DNA of 64,000 nt from Chitinophagaceae bacterium. Lineage in GTDB: Bacteria; Bacteroidota; Bacteroidia; Chitinophagales; Chitinophagaceae. The notes under the pieces are model-generated. The model was not told where the DNA came from, did not search any database, and saw nothing but the letters and a program-made list of their open reading frames with translations. The translations under genes were made by a program, and so were the position numbers. This document shows positions 44,661 to 52,698 of the stretch, piece after piece. Positions within the stretch are counted from its first letter, which is position 1. Each line of letters starts with the position of its first letter. Location: contig JADJVB010000012.1 in the NCBI GenBank assembly GCA_016710745.1, positions 434,001-498,000 on the forward strand, given 5' to 3'.

Positions 44661-45461
44661 TTATTTTCTCTTCCCAAATAAAATGGTAAAATAGGCCGAA
44701 AAGAAAAACTGTTGTTCCTTGTTGTATACCATCTGCGGTATTTTTTTCGAATAGAACTCGGCTAAAACGCCAACTTCAATGGCGGCAAGCAGATCATTAT
44801 AACGTCCATAGTCAAATCGGATACCCGGTTTGGCATATAAGCCCGGTGTAAATTTAAGTTTATCCCATCCCCTGCTGAGGCCCGGGCCCGAAGGTTGCAA
44901 ACCTGTGGGATCAGCAAATGTGAGGCTATCGGGCGAATCATACGTGATGAATTTTCGACCGCTCAGGCCATCATCCACTTCAACTTCATAAGCCCTCAGG
45001 AGCCCCAGTGCAATACCTCCGCCCAGGTTTGCTGTGATACTTACCCCATTTTTATTGCTTTTATTGCCCAGTAAAAACTGTTTTTGCACGCCTAACCTGA
45101 TCGGATAAAAGAAATTTATCTTGCCAAAAATAAATGGCGACGAATTGGAAAAAACATTATTTTGTTTTTCTTCCTTCTGGTGTTTACGCTCGGTGATCTC
45201 AATTTGGTATAAGGTTGCTTTTTTAACGGATTTGGAATATCCTTTTTCAAAAGAAATGCCATAGCCATCAGTATATAATTTTACGCCAAATGCATAATGC
45301 TTTCTATAGGCGATCACGCCTTCCTCTTCGGCACGGATCTGTGCATTAATTTTAGCCCGCTTTTCCTCTTTTCGGGACTTTTTTGTTGTTCTTTGGTTTT
45401 CCTGTGCCATCAGTGAAGTAGACATCGCCAAAACCGAAATGATCATTAATAGTTGCTTCAT
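44661..45461 (-). CDS. Predicted outer-membrane beta-barrel protein, unknown function
   Basis: A 266-residue protein with a signal peptide (MKQLLMIISVLAMSTSLMAQ), then a short charged region (KKSRKEEKRAKINAQIRAEE) and alternating strands ending in FFSAYFTILFGKRK, where the terminal aromatic suggests a barrel. It has no motif I recognise; similar hypothetical proteins are common in Bacteroidota. Located upstream of lipA on the same strand with 30 bases between, so it may share a transcript. Function unknown. Confidence 0.65.
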   Translation of the reverse strand: MKQLLMIISVLAMSTSLMAQENQRTTKKSRKEEKRAKINAQIRAEEEGVIAYRKHYAFGVKLYTDGYGISFEKGYSKSVKKATLYQIEITERKHQKEEKQNNVFSNSSPFIFGKINFFYPIRLGVQKQFLLGNKSNKNGVSITANLGGGIALGLLRAYEVEVDDGLSGRKFITYDSPDSLTFADPTGLQPSGPGLSRGWDKLKFTPGLYAKPGIRFDYGRYNDLLAAIEVGVLAEFYSKKIPQMVYNKEQQFFFSAYFTILFGKRK

Positions 45462-45583
45462 GTATACTGTTTACATTCGTAAATTTATGCAAAAATACTA
45501 TCTACTGTTTAAAGATGATACTTTTACAGTAAGAACCGCTGCATTTTGAACTACAAAAACATTGATAACCTAAATTTTAACAA

Positions 45584-45997
45584 ATGACTGCATCTATTGT
45601 TTATAATGGGCATTTGCGCTGCGAATGTACGCACATTCAAAGTGGTACCGTGATCGAAACAGACGCACCTACCGATAACCGTGGAAAAGGAGAAAGATTT
45701 AGTCCTACCGATACCCTTTGCGTATCATTAGCCACCTGCATCGTGACCACCATGGCGTTAAAAGCAAATGATATGGATTTAGATTTGTCTGGTACCCGTA
45801 TCGCGGTTACCAAGCATATGTTAAGCGACCCCCGGCGCATTGGAAAAATTGACATTGAGTTACACTTTCCCGATTCACTGAAAACAGCAGAAAAAGACCG
45901 CCTCATTTTACAACGGGTTGGCGATACCTGCCCGGTTGCTAAAAGCCTTCACCCCGACTTACAGGTTGTTATTGTTTATCAATGGAACCAATCCTGA
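45584..45997 (+). CDS. OsmC family peroxide-defence protein
   Basis: A 137-residue OsmC-like protein. Both catalytic cysteines are visible: C52 in SLATCIVTTM and C116 in GDTCPVAKSL. OsmC/Ohr proteins reduce organic hydroperoxides in the cytoplasm with the thiol of the first cysteine. The layout fits the OsmC-like subgroup rather than Ohr. Its stop lies three bases from the stop of the converging DUF2851 gene. Confidence 0.88.
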   Translation: MTASIVYNGHLRCECTHIQSGTVIETDAPTDNRGKGERFSPTDTLCVSLATCIVTTMALKANDMDLDLSGTRIAVTKHMLSDPRRIGKIDIELHFPDSLKTAEKDRLILQRVGDTCPVAKSLHPDLQVVIVYQWNQS

Positions 45998-46000
45998 ATG

Positions 46001-46273
46001 TCAGGCGTTCCTGATCAGTTTATTGCCGATACTGCAGTCCAGGCAGCGCTTCTTATGGCAGTATTCGTTTTTTAACTGTATCAGTGCCTGCGAATCAAAG
46101 GCCGTATTATTTTCAATTTGCATGGCCGTAAAGCCATTGGTAATGGCATTTTTTTCACCCGGTATCTGTTCCAGCCAAAGCAGCGCTTTCTCTTTATAGC
46201 GGGGCTCATCATGGTAGTGACCATAAGCAAACAAAATGGGTATAACCGTATTGATGAGGATATTATTGATCAT
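46001..46273 (-). CDS. DUF2851 protein, C-terminal part (frameshifted)
   Basis: A 90-residue frame that begins INNILINTVIPILFAYG and ends KKRCLDCSIGNKL, which is the conserved C-terminal third of DUF2851 proteins (about 420 residues). It is out of frame with the N-terminal part at 46270-47259 and overlaps it by four bases (ATGA). Adding one base in the five-base A run at 46286-46290 (T on the plus strand) joins the two parts and restores the residues KKLGDQMINNIL, as in the family. The separate ATG is probably not a true start. Confidence 0.7.
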   Translation of the reverse strand: MINNILINTVIPILFAYGHYHDEPRYKEKALLWLEQIPGEKNAITNGFTAMQIENNTAFDSQALIQLKNEYCHKKRCLDCSIGNKLIRNA

Positions 46274-47259
46274 TTGATCTCCCAGTTTTTCTGTTTATAG
46301 GCACCGGATTCGTCAAAAACATAATGGTAATGCCAGTAATCGTTAGGGGTTACCTGTAGCCATTCCCTGATATCACTTAAGGCAGCGGCTTCTTTGATCT
46401 TCGAAAACAGGTGTTCACTTTTGTGCACCAACATGGCCAGTTGTGCCAAGCGCAGGGTTGGAAAGTTAGACGGTCGCATACGCAGGAAGATCAGGGATGC
46501 TTCAACCCTTGCCAGTTTGTATTTCTTTTTCAGAAACCGGTATTCTTTTTGAAGCAATTTGGGATAGTCTTCATTAAAATCCACCTCCAGCAAACCGGCC
46601 TGCCCGAATAAAAGGGCTTCCGTTTGATGTATCTGTCTTTTATGTTTGGCCAGGGTTTGAATGGAAAGCGATTGCGCTATTTTCTCAAAGGCCGTGCTGT
46701 TGAGTTTGATACCGAAGTTTTTTGCCAGCAGCCACCAAAAGGTTTCTTCCCAATGGTAGTTATTCTGATGCAGGTAGGCAAAGATGGCCCCGGTTTTATC
46801 GGCCAGGCGTTCCACTAATATCCTTTCTTTCCAGCTTCTCCACGTGAGTGTATTGACCTGGCTGATACTTTTTTCACAAGGGATAAAATAGTCAGACAGC
46901 ATCAGTTCATTATATCTGTGCAATAAAAATTTAGGTACTTTATCTTCCAAAACCAACGTTGAAAAAGCCAAATTCAGCTCCTTATCATTTTCCCAAACCA
47001 CATGCAGAATTACATTTTGATAGTTTTTATCGCTGCTGTGTTTGTGGTTGTTCCAATCGGAGGATTTGATGTGAATTTCGATACTTCCCGCCCAGGTGGT
47101 TTCGCCTATTTTAATTTTTGCATCAATAAAATCGGGGCCCTGGTTGGTATTCAGCCTGCCTGGATGTAAAATGGTCAATACTTCATCATCCGTTGATGCG
47201 AGGTTAATACCATTAAAGTACTGGAATTGCCAGATGTATTGCAACAGTCTTTCGGTCAT
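46270..47259 (-). CDS. DUF2851 protein, N-terminal part (frameshifted)
   Basis: A 329-residue frame with the DUF2851 core (TERLLQYIWQFQYFN at the start; GPDFIDAKIKIGETTWAGSIE, a region that resembles PD-(D/E)xK nuclease-like folds in part of this family). It ends prematurely after ...QKNWEIK because of a one-base shift relative to the 46001-46273 frame. Together the two parts give 419 residues, the usual family length. Either the gene is disrupted in this strain or the assembly has an indel in a short A run. Function of the family is unknown. Confidence 0.78.
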   Translation of the reverse strand: MTERLLQYIWQFQYFNGINLASTDDEVLTILHPGRLNTNQGPDFIDAKIKIGETTWAGSIEIHIKSSDWNNHKHSSDKNYQNVILHVVWENDKELNLAFSTLVLEDKVPKFLLHRYNELMLSDYFIPCEKSISQVNTLTWRSWKERILVERLADKTGAIFAYLHQNNYHWEETFWWLLAKNFGIKLNSTAFEKIAQSLSIQTLAKHKRQIHQTEALLFGQAGLLEVDFNEDYPKLLQKEYRFLKKKYKLARVEASLIFLRMRPSNFPTLRLAQLAMLVHKSEHLFSKIKEAAALSDIREWLQVTPNDYWHYHYVFDESGAYKQKNWEIK

Positions 47260-47298
47260 AGGGTTTACCGGTTAACTAAAACAAAATACAAAGAAAAC

Positions 47299-47871
47299 TC
47301 AATAATTCAAATTTTGTAAAGCCTTTACCACCCGGCTAACCGGCAGGCCCATTACGTTGTAGAAATCACCGGTAACACCCCGGATACCCACCACGCCGAT
47401 CCATTCCTGTATCGCATAGGCGCCTGCTTTATCATAAGGTTTGTAGGTGTCAATATAAAATTCAATTTGGGCCGACGTTAATTCATGAAATTGAACGGAT
47501 GTTGATTCGGAAAAAGCAATTTCCTGTTCTCCAAATAAAATAACGACGCCTGTAATTACCTCGTGATTTTTACCCGAAAGTGCCGACAGTATGGTCATGG
47601 CATCTTCCCTGTTTTTGGGTTTACCGATGATTCGGTTATCCAAAACAACAATAGTATCGGCTGCCAGCAACGGCAGGGTTATGGGATTACATTGCTTAAC
47701 GGCCAGTGCTTTATTTCGGGCAATATGGATTGCAATTTCATCAACGGTTAAACCTGCGGGATACGATTCATCCGTTTCCTTTACTATAATCTCGAACGGT
47801 ATTTCAGCCCATTCGAGTAATTGTTTTCTTCTGGGAGATTGGGATGCCAGTATTATTTTTTGCATAATCAT
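47299..47871 (-). CDS. maf: Maf-type nucleotide pyrophosphatase
   Basis: Maf proteins hydrolyse non-canonical or pyrimidine nucleoside triphosphates and were first linked to septum formation. The 190-residue protein begins with LASQSPRRKQLLEW (about 8-21) and contains ETDESYPAG, AADTIVVLD and the TGDFYNVMGLP motif near the end. ATG codons at 47871 and 47865 are both usable. It lies 8 bases after the UbiA gene on the same strand, a pairing frequent in Bacteroidota. Confidence 0.93.
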   Translation of the reverse strand: MIMQKIILASQSPRRKQLLEWAEIPFEIIVKETDESYPAGLTVDEIAIHIARNKALAVKQCNPITLPLLAADTIVVLDNRIIGKPKNREDAMTILSALSGKNHEVITGVVILFGEQEIAFSESTSVQFHELTSAQIEFYIDTYKPYDKAGAYAIQEWIGVVGIRGVTGDFYNVMGLPVSRVVKALQNLNY

Positions 47872-47879
47872 TGAAGAGA

Positions 47880-48827
47880 CTAAGAATAAATTTTAAAGAA
47901 GATCATAGACAATAGTCCGGCCAACATCACCAATTTAATCAATCCGCTCAATTGACGATAGTCTTTTGGAACCTGCGCCCGCATCAAATTTCGGAGGATC
48001 CACAACAAGGGCAATATGATCAATATAATACAATAGACTGCACTCCAGATCCACCCAAACTGCAGTACATAAAATTGTACAATGCCTACCATGCCGATCA
48101 ACACGACCAGCCAAACCGCAACAAACACCTTACTGGCCGGTATTCCCCAGGCGATAGGCATCGTTTTGCAGCCATACCGGGCATCACCATCAATGTCTTC
48201 GAGGTCTTTTACAACTTCCCGGATAATTGAAATAATAAAAGCAAATCCGCTATATAAAAAAGAGATGCGGATAAACCGGTTATTGTACATATCTAAAAAT
48301 GACTCGCCGCAACCGCTGCAGGTAAATGTATTATAATAACAAAGGAAGCTGATCAGCACTACCCATCCGGTTAATGCCGAAACCAGGATATTTCCCCAGA
48401 GTAATTTTTTTTTCAGGCTGATGGAATACCCGAAAAGCAAAAAAGCAACCCCGATATTTGATAAACCCAGCCAGAAAACGGTAGAATTAAGGTCAACATA
48501 GAAACCAATGACGATGGCTGCCAAAGAAAATCCGAGGTGCATCACAATGGCCCATCTCCTTTTGATCAGTTTATCAATGACGGTTCTCTCCGGTTTATTT
48601 ACCTGGTCAATGTTGAGATCAAAATAGTCGTTAATGATATACCCTGCCGCAGCTACCAATACCGATGCGATGATCAATAATAAAAAATGAAATTTATTAA
48701 ACGAGGTATTGATCCCTTTGGCAGCCAGTGGTTCAACAAGTGAAAAATAGAATAACAGCTGCGTTACCGCGATCATCAGCAGATTAGGCCAACGAATCAA
48801 CTTTAAAAATGCGGCAATTAATTTCAT
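47880..48827 (-). CDS. UbiA-family prenyltransferase (GGGP geranylgeranyltransferase type)
   Basis: A 315-residue membrane enzyme with about eight to nine helices. The two aspartate-rich motifs are NDYFDLNID (66-74) and DLEDIDGD (about 208-215), which bind magnesium and prenyl pyrophosphate. Bacteroidota members beside maf and a KdsC-like gene are usually annotated as geranylgeranylglycerol-phosphate geranylgeranyltransferase; the true acceptor here is unproven and a quinone precursor is an alternative. Upstream is the HAD gene and downstream maf. Confidence 0.87.
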   Translation of the reverse strand: MKLIAAFLKLIRWPNLLMIAVTQLLFYFSLVEPLAAKGINTSFNKFHFLLLIIASVLVAAAGYIINDYFDLNIDQVNKPERTVIDKLIKRRWAIVMHLGFSLAAIVIGFYVDLNSTVFWLGLSNIGVAFLLFGYSISLKKKLLWGNILVSALTGWVVLISFLCYYNTFTCSGCGESFLDMYNNRFIRISFLYSGFAFIISIIREVVKDLEDIDGDARYGCKTMPIAWGIPASKVFVAVWLVVLIGMVGIVQFYVLQFGWIWSAVYCIILIILPLLWILRNLMRAQVPKDYRQLSGLIKLVMLAGLLSMIFFKIYS

Positions 48828-48875
48828 GAAGAGTTTATGTGGCGAAAATACGGATTGAAAACCTATTCCGGTATT

Positions 48876-49397
48876 TTACCTGGAAGATATTGCCGTATCC
48901 AGCGGCCAATGCCCATTTAGCTTCAGCACTTTTTCAACCACGTCCCTGGCACAGCCTTTTCCCCCTTCCAGTGCAGAAATATAATGACTGATTCCCTTTA
49001 TTTCGGTAGCTGCATCGGCCGGACAGCAGGGTAATCCACACAACTGCATGGGCAAGTAGTCGGGGATATCATCACCCATAAACAATATCTCTTCGGGGTT
49101 CAACTGATGTTCTTCGATATACTGCTCCAGTTTTTCCAGTTTATTGTCAATTTTTACAAAACAATCCAGTACACCCAGTCTCTGTAATCTTTCCCGAACG
49201 GCATCGGATGTTCCACCCGAAATAATAACTACCCGGTAGCCTTGTTTTATGGCCAGCTGAAGCGCATAGCCGTCTTTAATATTCATTTGCCGGGCCATCT
49301 GCCCATCTTCCAATATCAACAAGCTGCCATCGGTTAAAACACCGTCCACATCAAAAACGAAAGTTTTTATTGGTTTGAATTTTTCGAGAACGTTCAT
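48876..49397 (-). CDS. KdsC-like HAD phosphatase
   Basis: A 173-residue HAD-IIIA protein without a cap domain. Motif I is FDVDGVLTDG (15-24, nucleophile D16), motif II ISGG, and the later motif reads MGDDIPDYLPM. The C-terminal EGGKGCARDVVEKVL is typical of KDO-8-phosphate phosphatase-like enzymes in Bacteroidota. The substrate, KDO-8-phosphate or another sugar phosphate, is not fixed. It precedes the UbiA gene by 48 bases; upstream lies an inverted repeat. Confidence 0.85.
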   Translation of the reverse strand: MNVLEKFKPIKTFVFDVDGVLTDGSLLILEDGQMARQMNIKDGYALQLAIKQGYRVVIISGGTSDAVRERLQRLGVLDCFVKIDNKLEKLEQYIEEHQLNPEEILFMGDDIPDYLPMQLCGLPCCPADAATEIKGISHYISALEGGKGCARDVVEKVLKLNGHWPLDTAISSR

Positions 49398-49399
49398 TC

Positions 49400-49482
49400 G
49401 ATTGTCGATTTTAGATTGTCGATTTTAGATTTGGTATGCAATCCCTCACGGGTTTTCAATCTGCAATCGCCAATCTAATATC
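49400..49482. repeat. Imperfect inverted repeat, family B copy 2
   Basis: The left arm contains two direct copies of GATTGTCGATTTTA (49400-49413 and 49414-49427); the right arm (49458-49482, AATCTGCAATCGCCAATCTA) pairs with them (12 of 15 in the core). It separates iscX from the HAD gene. Copy 1 is at 28087-28189. Confidence 0.65.
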
Positions 49483-49487
49483 AAAAA

Positions 49488-49724
49488 TTACTTCCGGTTA
49501 TCCCGCCACTCGTATACCCAACTGCTTTGTATCATTTCCAGATGTCCTTCATTACTATCTTCTGCCTTTCCGCTAAAACCCGGAATTTCCATCACCCATT
49601 TGTGCAGGTCGGTGAAACGGATCCGGTAGATCTTGCTTTCGCCAAAATCATCTCCAAATCGTTCATGTAGTTTCATGGCGATATCTTCATAATCGTTCCA
49701 GTTAATTGGCGGTTCAAAAGTCAT
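49488..49724 (-). CDS. iscX: Fe-S assembly protein IscX
   Basis: A 78-residue acidic protein with the IscX pattern: W-x-DYEDIAMKLHERFG, IYRIRFTDLHKWV and SNEGHLEMIQSSWVYEW. IscX binds the cysteine desulfurase IscS and iron and tunes cluster assembly. The typical partner fdx lies immediately upstream (27 bases), as at the end of the isc operon in Proteobacteria, but iscS, iscU and iscA are not in this window. Slightly longer at both ends than E. coli IscX (66 residues). Confidence 0.88.
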   Translation of the reverse strand: MTFEPPINWNDYEDIAMKLHERFGDDFGESKIYRIRFTDLHKWVMEIPGFSGKAEDSNEGHLEMIQSSWVYEWRDNRK

Positions 49725-49751
49725 AATACAAGTTAAATGGTTAATTTTCGT

Positions 49752-50087
49752 TTATTCTCCCAAAAACTGGGTTTGATCAGGTAAAGTAACCGAAATATGG
49801 CCACTCCCTTCCTGCAAAATACACTGGCAGCCGAGTCGTGAATTGATGCGGGGATTTACTGCCCGGTCAATAAAATCTTCCTCTTTATCGGTTAGTTCAT
49901 CAATAAATTCATCCCCACGTTCTACGTATACATGGCAGGTGCTGCAGGCACAAACCCCGCCACAGTTATGGTGCAATTCGATATTGTTTTTCAGGGCAAC
50001 TTCTAAAATAGACTGATCAGGTTCAATTTTTGATAAGGTTATCGGTTCCAGTCCTTTCTGTTCAAACTTAAATGTTATCTCGTACAT
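49752..50087 (-). CDS. fdx: [2Fe-2S] ferredoxin, adrenodoxin type
   Basis: A 111-residue ferredoxin. Cluster ligands follow the Isc-ferredoxin spacing: C42, C48, C51 (CGGVCACSTCH) and C87 (GCQC), the same numbering as E. coli Fdx; an extra cysteine lies at 46. It donates electrons during Fe-S cluster assembly. Co-directional with iscX, with 27 bases between. A GAAATTTG box (one mismatch to TAnnTTTG) lies upstream. Confidence 0.93.
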   Translation of the reverse strand: MYEITFKFEQKGLEPITLSKIEPDQSILEVALKNNIELHHNCGGVCACSTCHVYVERGDEFIDELTDKEEDFIDRAVNPRINSRLGCQCILQEGSGHISVTLPDQTQFLGE

Positions 50088-50226
50088 AATTAATGCAAAT
50101 TTCGGGTTGCAAACCTAGTTTAAATTACTAATTAAGGAAAATTTACCTGTTGCGATCCGGATTTTTATTTGCCAACCCGCTCCGGATTTACTAATTTTCG
50201 GATTAAACCCCTTCCTTGCAACCATT

Positions 50227-50892
50227 ATGAATAACAACCACGCTAATTTTTTTGGCCTGATCATTTTGGGCATCTTAGGACTGTATGGATGTAGTAACCA
50301 GGAGAACAATAACAACTCAGGAACGAAAAAAGACAGTTCTTCAACAGCTCCAAAAGAAAAGCCGATTAAATCGGACGCCGCGTATAAGCGTCCCCCTATC
50401 GTTCAGATCGTAGACACATTGAGCCCTAAAAGAACGGTTATATATTGTAAAGATAGTGCTGCCAGTTTTGACCGCATCAGTTTAAAACTCGGTAATATTT
50501 ATGGGGAAAAGCTTGGCCAATACATCAAAAAGAATAAACTAACGCCAACCGGCGCACCTATGGCCTGGTACAAAACGCAGAGCGCAGGATCCGATGGAAA
50601 GGCGCCTTATTTTTTTGAAGCGGGCATACCGGTGAACAAAGCGGGAAAAACAGCTGTTCCGGGGATCCGGGTGCGCGAGTTAGCCGCCGGAAAAGCAGTC
50701 ATTGCCCATTTTTTTGGCCCTTTTGATCTGTTGAACCAGGGTTATGATGCCATAAAAGAGTGGATGAAAGACAATAAAAAAACGGCGGCGGGCGCTCCTT
50801 ACGAAATCTACCTCACCGACCCGATAGACAAAAATGGCAAGCCGGTTGATCCCTATAAAATTCAAACTGACATTATTTTTCCGGTAAAATAG
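50227..50892 (+). CDS. Lipoprotein with GyrI-like ligand-binding domain
   Basis: A 221-residue protein with a lipoprotein signal (LGLYGC; cysteine at 22), a Ser/Asn/Lys-rich linker (about 25-60) and a GyrI-like/SOUL-type small-molecule domain (about 70-221), recognisable by FEAGIPVNKAGKTAVPGI, AHFFGPFDLLNQGYDAI and the ending YEIYLTDPID. GyrI-like domains usually bind drugs or small molecules, often in regulators; here the domain is anchored outside the cytoplasm. It overlaps the end of the convergent DUF2520 gene by 20 bases. Confidence 0.82.
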   Translation: MNNNHANFFGLIILGILGLYGCSNQENNNNSGTKKDSSSTAPKEKPIKSDAAYKRPPIVQIVDTLSPKRTVIYCKDSAASFDRISLKLGNIYGEKLGQYIKKNKLTPTGAPMAWYKTQSAGSDGKAPYFFEAGIPVNKAGKTAVPGIRVRELAAGKAVIAHFFGPFDLLNQGYDAIKEWMKDNKKTAAGAPYEIYLTDPIDKNGKPVDPYKIQTDIIFPVK

Positions 50893-51652
50893 GGTCTACC
50901 CCCTTAACGATGCTTTCGGTAATTTTCAGGTAAATATTTTTTAGCTGTGGATAATCGGCGAGCAACCTTATATGTTTGTCCAGTGTAAACAAGTCGTTGC
51001 GAACCGCCGGGCCGGTTTGGGCATCCACCGGAGAAATACGATCGATCCGTTCGGCCGTTTCTTTTATCAGGGGAAACAATAACTTAAAATCGATTTTCTC
51101 TTTTTCACAAAAAGATGCTGCCAAGGCATATAAATGATTGGTAAAATTACTTACAATGACTGCGGCCACATGTAATTTCAGCCGTTCAGTATCGTTGGCC
51201 CGGGTAACACTGGATGACAGGGTTTTTGCAAAATCTTCTATCTCCCTGATCGTTTCTTCGGTATTGCCGTCAATTAAAAATGGAATTTCCTGTGGATACT
51301 CCATTTCCTTACGCAGGCTTTGCATGGGATACAAAACCCCGTAGTTGGCAGATACTTCCTTCAACACATCATTGGGAACAGAACCGGCTGTATGCAAAAC
51401 CAATTTATTTTCAAAATGAATATGCCCTTTTAAGTTATACAGTACAATATCGCTTACTGCCAATACATACAAGGATGCATGCTGATCAATTTCTGCCATT
51501 TCGTTGGTATAGGCGCAATTCAATGCTTCGCCTAAAATGCGGGCATGCGCCACATTTCGGCTCACAACCTGGATAACCTGATGGCCATTTTTTACAAATA
51601 ACCGGCCCAACACCGACGCTACATTGCCCGAACCGATAATTACAACTTTCAT
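50873..51652 (-). CDS. Rossmann-like and DUF2520 domain protein
   Basis: A 259-residue protein. The N-terminal Rossmann fold starts VVIIGSGNVASVLG and resembles ProC-like NADP-binding domains; the C-terminal DUF2520 part has AAVIVSNFTNHLYALA and GPAVRNDLFTLDKH. It is probably an oxidoreductase of unknown substrate. In many Bacteroidota it lies near the HAD and UbiA genes, as here. Start codons of this gene and the next hydrolase are only 19 bases apart, in opposite directions. Confidence 0.85.
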   Translation of the reverse strand: MKVVIIGSGNVASVLGRLFVKNGHQVIQVVSRNVAHARILGEALNCAYTNEMAEIDQHASLYVLAVSDIVLYNLKGHIHFENKLVLHTAGSVPNDVLKEVSANYGVLYPMQSLRKEMEYPQEIPFLIDGNTEETIREIEDFAKTLSSSVTRANDTERLKLHVAAVIVSNFTNHLYALAASFCEKEKIDFKLLFPLIKETAERIDRISPVDAQTGPAVRNDLFTLDKHIRLLADYPQLKNIYLKITESIVKGVDPILPEK

Positions 51653-51656
51653 AACC

Positions 51657-51664
51657 TAACTTTG
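51657..51664 (+). promoter_or_regulatory. TAnnTTTG box for the hydrolase gene
   Basis: TAACTTTG lies in the 19-base gap between two divergent start codons, seven bases before the ATG at 51672. The transcript would be nearly leaderless and the -33 region would fall inside the DUF2520 gene. No clear TTG is seen at that distance. Confidence 0.4.
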
Positions 51665-51671
51665 CGTGCAA

Positions 51672-52511
51672 ATGAAATTGACACAAAGGTTAGCCATTAG
51701 GTACGTACAAACAAAATTTAAATTGTTACGCATCATCTCAAAAAGAAGAACAGCAGAAAAGGCGTTTGATGTATTTGCGACACCGTATTTGAAGTCCGTC
51801 AGGAAATTCCCGGTAAAGAATGCAGTTGTAGTTGAGCTCCGGTTAAATAATAAAAAAGTGAACGGTTACCGGTGGAACCATCCACAACCTAAAAAAGCGC
51901 TGATCCTGCATGGATTTGGTTCGGCAGCACATAAATTTGAAGATTACGCCGAATTACTGGCCAGCAAAGGTTTTGAAGTGCTTGCCTTTGATGCGCCGGC
52001 ACATGGCGAAAGTGAGGGAACCCGTACCAATGCCATAGAATACTGCGAAATGATCAAACTGGTTGTTCAACAATACGGACCCGTGGAAAGTTTTTTTGCG
52101 CATTCTTTCGGTGGTATTTCATTGTGCCTGGCTTTGGAGACCATACCACACGATGCAGGTACCAAAGTAGTTTTTATTGCACCGGCTACCGAAACAACCT
52201 CGGCCGTGGATGGTGCGTTTGGCATGTTAAAATTAAACGACGAGCGGGTACGCAGTGAGTTTGATAAAATTGTTTTTGAAGTGAGCGGGCGAAAAACCGA
52301 ATGGTTTTCAATACGCCGTGCCATGCAAAACATTAAGGCCAGCGTGTTGTGGATACATGATGAAGATGATGATATCACCCCCTGGGCCGATGCATTAAAA
52401 GTTAAAGAAGATGATCATCCGAACATAGAATTCGTACTAACCAAAGGGTTAGGCCATCGAAAAATTTATCACGATCGGGCGGTAAAAGAGCAGGTAATTA
52501 AATTCATGTAA
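51672..52511 (+). CDS. Alpha/beta hydrolase
   Basis: With the ATG at 51672 the protein has 279 residues; a GTG at 51666 is also in frame. The fold shows LHGFGSAAHKFEDYAELLAS, the nucleophile elbow AHSFGG with its serine, HDEDDDITPW holding the acid, and LGHRKIYHD with the likely catalytic histidine. The elbow AHSFGG is typical of esterase-like members. Substrate unknown. No signal peptide. Confidence 0.85.
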   Translation: MKLTQRLAIRYVQTKFKLLRIISKRRTAEKAFDVFATPYLKSVRKFPVKNAVVVELRLNNKKVNGYRWNHPQPKKALILHGFGSAAHKFEDYAELLASKGFEVLAFDAPAHGESEGTRTNAIEYCEMIKLVVQQYGPVESFFAHSFGGISLCLALETIPHDAGTKVVFIAPATETTSAVDGAFGMLKLNDERVRSEFDKIVFEVSGRKTEWFSIRRAMQNIKASVLWIHDEDDDITPWADALKVKEDDHPNIEFVLTKGLGHRKIYHDRAVKEQVIKFM

Positions 52512-52698
52512 AAGGTTAAATTCAGGCCAGCTTCAGGAAGATTTATTTGGATTTTTCAATTTTAAAGTAATATTGCAGTACTGGTTGCCCATCGATCGGC
52601 ATAATAAAACCAGTGAAAAACAGTTGTATCTGCTTGCCGTACACCATAACTGAAAAGCCGTACCACAGCAGGTTACAAAGTAAATATCATCGAATAAT

